Part shown: positions 25,687-31,819 of the stretch, in pieces
Layout of the letters: each line of letters starts with the position of its first letter
Numbering within the stretch: the stretch's first letter is position 1
NCBI GenBank assembly: GCA_018656865.1
Contig: JABHYO010000093.1
Span: 1 to 33,987, forward strand
Reading direction: 5' to 3'
DNA length: 33,987 nucleotides
Source: Gammaproteobacteria bacterium
GTDB taxonomy: Bacteria; Pseudomonadota; Gammaproteobacteria; Pseudomonadales; Azotimanducaceae
The notes under the pieces: generated by a model
The model's database searches: none
The model's input: the letters and a program-made list of their open reading frames with translations, nothing else
Told to the model about the DNA's origin: nothing
Translations under genes and position numbers: made by a program

Positions 25687-27063
25687 TCAGGCCACTCGGG
25701 CTTGAACTTCTGCAGCCGCAAGACGACGCGCATCTCGCCGATCAATGGCGTCCCTGATTCGCTTCTGTCGCACCTTTGTCAGCGGATAGTTCCAGACAAC
25801 CAGGCCAGCCAGGACAAAAATCACAGCTGGCATCAACGCATAGCTGTACTTCAGCCCCATAATTGCCTCCGGGGTATTGACGGCGCCCGGCCCAGCATCA
25901 AAGCCAATGAAACTCAGTGCGTAGAGCCCGAGTGATCCACCAATACTTCCAGCAGCCTTGGTCGCCAGAGACCAGGCAGAGAAAAACATTGCTGCCCGAT
26001 TCTCACCGGTTCGTGCTGTGTCGATATCAATGACATCGGCCTTCATCGAATTCGGGAGCGCTTGAAAAGCGCCGATACCTATAGCACTGACGAGTGCAAA
26101 CGGCACCATTAGTAAGAATTGTCCCGGCCCAAGGAACAGATAGGTTGGGCTGACGACAAGTACAACCATGAGCCCAATAGCCCATGCACGATGTTTGCCG
26201 ACCCTTTCCGACACTTTGACCCACATTGGAATGGCAAAAAGGCTGATGATCGACGTAAAGAACATGAGTATGGGAAGATATTTTTCCGGCGCTTCAAGAA
26301 CGGACACGATATAGAAGGCGTTCATTGGCATCAGTACAGCCATTCCCAAAGACGAGAGCATGAACGCAAAAATCAGGCGGCGAAACAGACCGTTTCTCAT
26401 CATGATGAGAAGCCCGTCGAACATCTGGATGGCTGGCACGCCTGTATGCGGCTTGTCCTCAACCATGAAGAGTGTCATTCCGACGGCGATCGGTATGAGA
26501 ATCAGCACCGCAATGCCTGTGATACGCATAATGCCTGCTATGCCTTCCAGGTCAAAAAACAATACGGCTAACAGCGGTATTCCTATCGACAGGACCATAC
26601 CGAAACTACCCATCGCAGCGCGCCACGCGGTTACCCGGGTTCTTTCATCATAATCGGTGGATAGCTCAGCACCCCAGGCATAATAGGGGATCATCAGCAT
26701 GGTCCAGCCCAGCCACATCACCAGCAGCCATCCAGCGACATACCAAATATCGACACCGGGTTCCGGCAGGAATATCTTGTAGATACCCATCATCAGAAAC
26801 GGCAACGAGGCAAGTATCCATGGTTTTCTCCGCCCCCAGCGCGTCTTCGTGTGATCACTCAGGTAACCCACCAGCGGGTCAGTAATGAGATCGAAGATTC
26901 GCGCAAGCAGCAGAATACCGGCAAGATCCGCGAGGTCGATACCGACGTCAGTCGCGTAGAACTTGTTCATGTAGAGCGACATGGGGATGATAGCCAGCAT
27001 CACCGGGACATCTGCTAAACCGTAAAAAAACAGGGTTCGGTTATTCAGTGGCTGTCTGCTCAT
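25687..27063 (-). CDS. GPH-family (glycoside-pentoside-hexuronide) MFS transporter
   Basis: 458 residues with about twelve membrane helices. The signature after helix two, FDLITDPLVGYLSDHTKTRWGRRKPWI, is the GPH hallmark (DPxxGxxxDxTxxRWGRxRP), and PYYAWGAELSTDYDERTRVTAWRAAMG is the second conserved loop. Family members are cation symporters for sugars and related molecules such as melibiose or glucuronides; in marine gammaproteobacteria homologues lie beside many catabolic genes, so the substrate is open. The C-terminal basic tail (RQKRIRDAIDRRDARRL) faces the cytoplasm. It is divergent from the GntR-PurM gene, so that regulator may control it. Confidence 0.87.
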   Translation of the reverse strand: MSRQPLNNRTLFFYGLADVPVMLAIIPMSLYMNKFYATDVGIDLADLAGILLLARIFDLITDPLVGYLSDHTKTRWGRRKPWILASLPFLMMGIYKIFLPEPGVDIWYVAGWLLVMWLGWTMLMIPYYAWGAELSTDYDERTRVTAWRAAMGSFGMVLSIGIPLLAVLFFDLEGIAGIMRITGIAVLILIPIAVGMTLFMVEDKPHTGVPAIQMFDGLLIMMRNGLFRRLIFAFMLSSLGMAVLMPMNAFYIVSVLEAPEKYLPILMFFTSIISLFAIPMWVKVSERVGKHRAWAIGLMVVLVVSPTYLFLGPGQFLLMVPFALVSAIGIGAFQALPNSMKADVIDIDTARTGENRAAMFFSAWSLATKAAGSIGGSLGLYALSFIGFDAGPGAVNTPEAIMGLKYSYALMPAVIFVLAGLVVWNYPLTKVRQKRIRDAIDRRDARRLAAAEVQARVA

Positions 27064-27171
27064 ATTTCTACTGCGAGCCTTTCAAGGTTTCTACATTAAA
27101 CCAGAACTTTGGTGCAATTGATCAGCAAACCGCTGTCCTGAATCAATGTGAAGCTCTTGGCCTCCTATTAC

Positions 27172-27193
27172 CTGTATCAACCTTATGGTACAG
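27172..27193. promoter_or_regulatory. Inverted repeat CTGTA-N12-TACAG, candidate GntR operator
   Basis: CTGTA (27172-27176) and TACAG (27189-27193) form an inverted repeat with a 12-bp spacer between the transporter gene and the GntR-PurM gene. YtrA-type GntR regulators bind spaced inverted repeats containing GTA/TAC half-sites and often repress themselves. The repeat covers the ATG at 27185, which favours the later ATG (27203) as the real start. Prediction only. Confidence 0.4.
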
Positions 27194-27202
27194 TTCCTCT
27201 CT

Positions 27203-28606
27203 ATGAAGATCACCATAAGCACCTCATCTCCAACCCCTGTTTTCCAACAGATTATCGAACAGATCCACTTCGCCATTTCGGCAGACGAACTAACGATTGG
27301 AGAAAAGCTGCCCAGCATTCGCGGTATTGCAGCCGATCTCGGGATTGCACCAAATACAGTTGCCAAAGCCTATCGCCAGCTTGAGTTTCGCGGTCTGATC
27401 CAGGCTCACGACCGCTCCGGCTATACCGTTGCAGGTAAGCCGGCGGAAAGCCGATACCAGGCGAGGGGTGTCAGTGCCGACAAGACTGAGGTCCATAACG
27501 CCGTTGACAAGCTCGAAGCCGGTCTTTTCCCTGGAGCCTTCTGCAAAGTCACCGAGGACTTCCTGTCCGGTGATCCGGACAAGTGCAATGTCATTCATGC
27601 CGATGGTGCCGGCACCAAATCGATCGTTGCCTACCTCTGGTACAAGGAAACCGGCGATGCGTCCATCTTCAGAGGAATCGCCCAGGACAGCATTGTCATG
27701 AATCTCGACGATCTGCTCTGCGTTGGCGTCAATGGCCGCATACTGATTTCAAACACTATCAACCGAAATGCCCTGAACTGTCCCGGCGAGGTCGTCAATC
27801 ATCTGATCGAAGGTACTGAAGAATTTCTCGCCGCCATGCGGGACTATGGCGTCAACATTTATTCCGGCGGAGGTGAAACCGCAGATGTCGGTGACCTGAC
27901 CGGCACAATCGTGGTGGACTCCTGCGCCGTTGCCATCATGAATAAATCCGATGTCATCGCCAATCAAATTGAGTCTGATCTTGCAATTGTCGGACTGTCT
28001 TCAACTGGCCAGGCCAGTTACGAGAGCGCCAGCAACAGTGGCATGGGCAGCAACGGACTTACCAGCGCACGTCATGACATGCTCTGCCAGGAGTATGTCG
28101 GCAAGTACCCTGAAGCCTACGACAACAACCTGAATCCTGCACTTGTCTACTGTGGACCATACCGCCTCCAGGATGCATTGCCGGGTGGCGACACGTCCGT
28201 TGGAGAGGCAATTCTATCGCCAACAAGAACCTATGCACCTCTCATCTACCGTATCCGAGAGGAACTGGGTACACAGCTGAAGGGAGTCGTCCACTGTTCC
28301 GGCGGCGCCCAGACCAAGTGCATGCGTTTCGGTCCGGACATACACTTTGTCAAAGACAACCTCTTTCCAACGCCCCCCCTCTTCTCTGCCATTCAAGCTG
28401 CATCCGGCACATCAGATACAGAGATGTACAAGGTCTTTAATATGGGCCATCGAATGGAAGTCTATGTGCCGCCGGAGCAGGTCAACAATGTCATCAATAT
28501 AGCATCGACATTCGAGATTGAAGCTCGTCAGATAGGATATACCGAGAATCGTTCTGGACCGGGTCTGAGCCTTACCACACCAGAAGGTGATCGCTACACT
28601 TACTAG
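27203..28606 (+). CDS. GntR (YtrA-type) DNA-binding domain fused to a PurM (AIR synthase) domain
   Basis: The proposed ATG at 27203 starts [17 protein letters not shown], like YtrA-type GntR proteins; an ATG at 27185 adds six residues, and neither has a clear Shine-Dalgarno. Numbering from 27185, residues 14-83 are a winged helix: [34 protein letters not shown] then the wing SGYTVAG. Residues 90-455 are a full-length AIR synthase of the longer Bacteroidetes-like type: HADGAGTKS (138-146), [21 protein letters not shown] (228-238), [29 protein letters not shown] and GHRMEVYVP. Canonical PurM closes formylglycinamidine ribotide to AIR with ATP. All ATP and substrate motifs look intact, so it could be both enzyme and regulator. 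The coding frame is unbroken across the junction. Confidence 0.87.
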   Translation: MKITISTSSPTPVFQQIIEQIHFAISADELTIGEKLPSIRGIAADLGIAPNTVAKAYRQLEFRGLIQAHDRSGYTVAGKPAESRYQARGVSADKTEVHNAVDKLEAGLFPGAFCKVTEDFLSGDPDKCNVIHADGAGTKSIVAYLWYKETGDASIFRGIAQDSIVMNLDDLLCVGVNGRILISNTINRNALNCPGEVVNHLIEGTEEFLAAMRDYGVNIYSGGGETADVGDLTGTIVVDSCAVAIMNKSDVIANQIESDLAIVGLSSTGQASYESASNSGMGSNGLTSARHDMLCQEYVGKYPEAYDNNLNPALVYCGPYRLQDALPGGDTSVGEAILSPTRTYAPLIYRIREELGTQLKGVVHCSGGAQTKCMRFGPDIHFVKDNLFPTPPLFSAIQAASGTSDTEMYKVFNMGHRMEVYVPPEQVNNVINIASTFEIEARQIGYTENRSGPGLSLTTPEGDRYTY

Positions 28607-28689
28607 ACAGAAACTGGCTGCTATTTGCAGTAGCCAATGCCGTACAAAGGGTATTATCCTTCGTCTCATAAACCTGAGGAGTATGGGCG

Positions 28690-29955
28690 ATGGCACAGAC
28701 TGAATTTGAAGAATGTCTCAAGATCCTGGTAGACAAAGAAGGTTCCGACCTCTACTACAGCACCGGCGCCCCCCCTTCCGCCAAGTTCTACGGCACACTG
28801 AATCAAATCTCTGATGTGCCCATGAAACCTGGTGAGGTCAAGGTCATTGCCGACAGCGTCATGACTGAAGAACAGCGAGCAGCCTTCGAACACAACCCGG
28901 AATGCAACCTCGCTATCTCGCGCGAAGGCCTGGGTCGTTTCCGGGTAAATATCTTCATGCAGCGTAATGAATACTCCATGGTAATTCGTCGACTCGGCGA
29001 TACGCTACCAAACCACAAGGATCTCGGCCTACCCCCGGTTTTACCAAAACTAATCATGTCGAAGCTGGGGCTGATCCTGTTCGTTGGCGGTACAGGATCA
29101 GGCAAGTCGACTTCGATGGCCGCGTTGATCGACTATCGAAATCAGAAATCAAAAGGCCACATCATTACCATTGAAGACCCGGTCGAATTCACCCATCCGC
29201 ACAAGGGCTGCATCGTCAATCAACGCGAGGTTGGCTCGGACACCAATTCCTGGGAAGAAGCCCTGGCGAATACACTACGACAGGCCCCGGACGTCATCCT
29301 GGTCGGTGAGATCAGGCACCAGGAAACCATGGAACATGCCATGGCCTTTGCCGAAACCGGTCACCTTTGTCTATCAACCCTGCACGCCAATAACTCCAAC
29401 CAGGCGATGGATAGAATCATCAACTTCTTCCCGGAAGAGCGTCACACCCAGTTGCTGCAGGATCTGTCACTGAATATGCGAGGCATCATTTCCCAGCGCC
29501 TGGTCAAGACCGTAGATGGCAAGCGTGCAGCCGCCATCGAGATTCTACTCGGTACGCCTCGGGCAGCTGATCTGATCGCCAAGGGCGATGTCGGCTCGCT
29601 CAAGGAGCTGATGGAAAAATCCGGCGAGCAGGGTATGCAGACTTTCGATATGGCGCTGTTCAAACTTTTCAAGGCAGGCAAGATCACCCTGGAGGAAGCG
29701 CTCAAGAACGCCGATTCGAAAAATAACCTCAGGCTGCGGATCACGCTGGACAGCAAGAAAACAGGCGGCGAAGAAGTGGCGGATGCGGATGAAAAACCTG
29801 CTGCCAAGAAAAAGGAGCCTGCGCCACAGGCAGCCCCAGAGCCTGAGGAAAAGGAAGAACAGATAGAACCGGAAGCCGAAGCTGAAGCTGAAGCCGGAGC
29901 ACTTCAGGGACTCTCGCTGGTTTCCCTGGACGACGATGAGAACGCCTCACCTTGA
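28690..29955 (+). CDS. pilU: Twitching-motility ATPase PilU
   Basis: 421 residues, ATG start with GAGGAG about eight bases upstream. The secretion ATPase motifs are Walker A GGTGSGKST (133-141), the Asp box IITIEDPVEFTHPH (158-171), Walker B VILVGEIRHQETMEHA (202-217) and the His box HLCLSTLHANNSNQA (225-239). The SDLYYSTGAPPSAKFYG start and REVGSDTNSWEEALANTLRQAPD favour PilU over PilT. PilU assists PilT in type IV pilus retraction in the cytoplasm. Residues about 355-421 form an unusual tail rich in Lys, Glu, Ala and Pro (EPEAEAEAEAGAL) ending LVSLDDDENASP; typical PilU is near 380 residues. No pilT is adjacent, unlike the common pilT-pilU pair. Confidence 0.92.
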   Translation: MAQTEFEECLKILVDKEGSDLYYSTGAPPSAKFYGTLNQISDVPMKPGEVKVIADSVMTEEQRAAFEHNPECNLAISREGLGRFRVNIFMQRNEYSMVIRRLGDTLPNHKDLGLPPVLPKLIMSKLGLILFVGGTGSGKSTSMAALIDYRNQKSKGHIITIEDPVEFTHPHKGCIVNQREVGSDTNSWEEALANTLRQAPDVILVGEIRHQETMEHAMAFAETGHLCLSTLHANNSNQAMDRIINFFPEERHTQLLQDLSLNMRGIISQRLVKTVDGKRAAAIEILLGTPRAADLIAKGDVGSLKELMEKSGEQGMQTFDMALFKLFKAGKITLEEALKNADSKNNLRLRITLDSKKTGGEEVADADEKPAAKKKEPAPQAAPEPEEKEEQIEPEAEAEAEAGALQGLSLVSLDDDENASP

Positions 29956-29965
29956 TACCAGAGGT

Positions 29966-30081
29966 GTCATCCCGACGCCAAGGGCGTCGCCCTGAGCGAA
30001 CTATCGAGTCGCGCACGACTGAGTCGAAGGATCTCGAGATTTCGTGCGCGACCCCGGTTCCGCCTTCGGCTTCAGAATGAC
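29966..30081. repeat. 116-bp nested palindromic intergenic element
   Basis: It is bounded by GTCAT (29966-29970) and ATGAC (30077-30081). Inside are a 7-bp hairpin CGACGCC-AAG-GGCGTCG (29973-29989) and a perfect 11-bp inverted repeat GTCGCGCACGA / TCGTGCGCGAC (30008-30018 and 30042-30052) whose loop contains GAAGGATCTCGAGAT. The same ends and a similar core occur in the element at 2046-2103. It lies between the convergent pilU and lysR genes and may end both transcripts. Confidence 0.65.
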
Positions 30082-30138
30082 TTTTCAAAACGAGATGCTT
30101 CGCTTGTGCTCAGCATGAAGGTGAAGCGACGAGGAGCG

Positions 30139-30987
30139 TCAGCTCAGTTTTTTCACCAGCAGCTGATAAAAGCTAGCGACAATCGGCAGTGAATAGGTCG
30201 ACTTTCTGGCTACAAACCTCACAGGTCGGTGCAATCCTTTTTCATCCAGATTAATCATGCACTCGTCGGGAACCTTCAGTGTCTGCGCAACACCTATCGG
30301 CACCAGCCCGTGACCGAATCCGGCAATAGCCATCTGGGCAACGCTGAAGAAGGATTCCAGCGCAACTTCTCGCTTGATACGCAATTTCTGCGCCTCGTCC
30401 TGAAAGGAACGCCAGGCACCAGAGTAGTCTTCGATCGAGATGACACCGAGTTCACCTTTTTTCGGGAACTCTATCGGCTCCAGGCCAGATGGGATGATCA
30501 CCATCGGTTCCTTGGTCAGTACTTCTGACTGCAAATCCTTATCCAGATTATCGGAACCCGTACAAACCCCAACCATAAATTCGCCAGAGCGGATTCGATC
30601 AAGCACTGCAGGTGTTCGGTGCGTATGAAAGACGAAACTGACTTCAGGCATTTCTTCACGTACTTCATGAAAAACCGATGGTCCCCAGGAAGAGAGTATG
30701 GCGTCCGATACACCAAGAATGAGTTCACCACGGGCGCTGGTGACCTCATCGATAAAGAGATCCCGCAACTCCGAAAGCAGCGGTGAAAGTTTGTCGACCA
30801 GTCTTTGACCATGCTGCGTCAGCTCGACCCTGCGGCCCTTTTTTTGGATCAGTTTTCGATTGTAGTAACGCTCAAGGGTTGAGATACGTTTGCTGACAGC
30901 TGACTGAGTAATACGCAGCTCGGTGCTGGCCTCCATCATTGTGCCTGTTCTGGCCAGGGTGAGAAGAGTCTCAAGATTTTCAATCAT
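30139..30987 (-). CDS. LysR-family transcriptional regulator
   Basis: 282 residues, ATG start. The N-terminal winged helix begins MIENLETLLTLARTGTMMEASTELRITQSAVSKRISTLE, the standard LysR helix-turn-helix, followed by the linker helix and two alpha/beta effector lobes (GELILGVSDAILSSWGPSVFHEV, then PMVIIPSGLEPIEF). The co-inducer is unknown. It diverges from a TauE/SafE transporter gene 81 bp away, the classical arrangement in which a LysR protein controls its divergent neighbour; a 16-bp palindrome between them is a likely binding site. The transporter suggests a small anion or sulfonate signal, which is inference. Confidence 0.92.
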   Translation of the reverse strand: MIENLETLLTLARTGTMMEASTELRITQSAVSKRISTLERYYNRKLIQKKGRRVELTQHGQRLVDKLSPLLSELRDLFIDEVTSARGELILGVSDAILSSWGPSVFHEVREEMPEVSFVFHTHRTPAVLDRIRSGEFMVGVCTGSDNLDKDLQSEVLTKEPMVIIPSGLEPIEFPKKGELGVISIEDYSGAWRSFQDEAQKLRIKREVALESFFSVAQMAIAGFGHGLVPIGVAQTLKVPDECMINLDEKGLHRPVRFVARKSTYSLPIVASFYQLLVKKLS

Positions 30988-30994
30988 GACAATT

Positions 30995-31024
30995 TATTCC
31001 AAGAATGCATGCATTCTATTCCAA
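30995..31024. promoter_or_regulatory. 16-bp perfect palindrome flanked by direct repeats, candidate LysR site
   Basis: AGAATGCATGCATTCT (31002-31017) is perfectly symmetric, and the octamer TATTCCAA occurs on either side (30995-31002 and 31017-31024), exactly 22 bp or about two helical turns apart. It lies eight bases before the lysR start on the minus strand and about 45 bp before the tauE start, where a LysR recognition site would be expected. Confidence 0.6.
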
Positions 31025-31068
31025 CGATTCTCTTTTCTCATCTATTTTGGGCAGAGACAATGTGATGC

Positions 31069-31803
31069 ATGGTTTACCTACTCCTCATCGCCGCCACACT
31101 CGCAACCAGCCTGGTCTCTGGCATCCTCAGCATGGCGGGCGGTATGATCCTGATGGGTGTGTTTGGATTTTTCCTGACAGTCCCTGCTGCAATGGTATTG
31201 CACGGAGTCGCTCAAGCCGTGTCGAACGGCTCCCGGGTCTGGCTCTACCGTCGATCTATTCGATGGCGTGTTCTCGGTTTCTATACCATCGGCGCACTGG
31301 CAGTACTCGCGATATTCAGCCTCCTCACCGTTGTCCCGGGTATCGGTCTTGTCTTTGTGCTGATTGGCTGCTTCCCATTTGTCGCCATGATCATACCGGA
31401 CTCCATCAATCTGGATATGGAAAAGCCATGGGTTTCCTTTGCATCGGGTATTGTTGTGACATTCGCACAGATGCTGGCAGGAGCATCGGGTCCCGTGCTC
31501 GACATTTTTTATGTGCACAGCGGGATGGGTAGGGAAGCCATACTTGGAACCAAGGCGGTGACCCAGACTCTGGGCCACATACTGAAACTGATCTACTACG
31601 GCGCTGTGATGACCATCGCAGCCGACGCACTACCACTTTGGGTTTTCCCAGCTGTTGTCACTGCCGCCATCTGCGGCAATTACTTCGGCAGTTTCATTGT
31701 CGGCCGAATGTCCGATCACCAGTTCAAGAGGATCGGCCGCCATGTCATCATGGTGATCGGCATCATCTATATCGGCAAGGGGATTGTCGAACTCTCAGGT
31801 TAG
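31069..31803 (+). CDS. TauE/SafE-family membrane permease
   Basis: 244 residues, ATG start, with seven or eight hydrophobic segments. Two related halves are seen, each opening with the family's GxGGG-like or GASGP turn: LVSGILSMAGGMILMGVFG near residue 15-33 and QMLAGASGPVLDIFYVH near 133-149. This inverted duplication is standard for TauE/SafE transporters of sulfite, sulfoacetate and other organic anions. Cargo is unknown. The divergent LysR gene is the probable regulator. The gene ends 16 bp from the stop codon of the convergent carboxylase. Confidence 0.87.
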   Translation: MVYLLLIAATLATSLVSGILSMAGGMILMGVFGFFLTVPAAMVLHGVAQAVSNGSRVWLYRRSIRWRVLGFYTIGALAVLAIFSLLTVVPGIGLVFVLIGCFPFVAMIIPDSINLDMEKPWVSFASGIVVTFAQMLAGASGPVLDIFYVHSGMGREAILGTKAVTQTLGHILKLIYYGAVMTIAADALPLWVFPAVVTAAICGNYFGSFIVGRMSDHQFKRIGRHVIMVIGIIYIGKGIVELSG

Positions 31804-31819
31804 GTTTTGCCGAAAACTG

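Noticed and set aside
28616-28635. Hairpin GGCTGCT / AGTAGCC after the GntR-PurM gene
   Set aside because: Seven-bp stem with a G-T pair and no following T-run, so it is not convincing as an intrinsic terminator.
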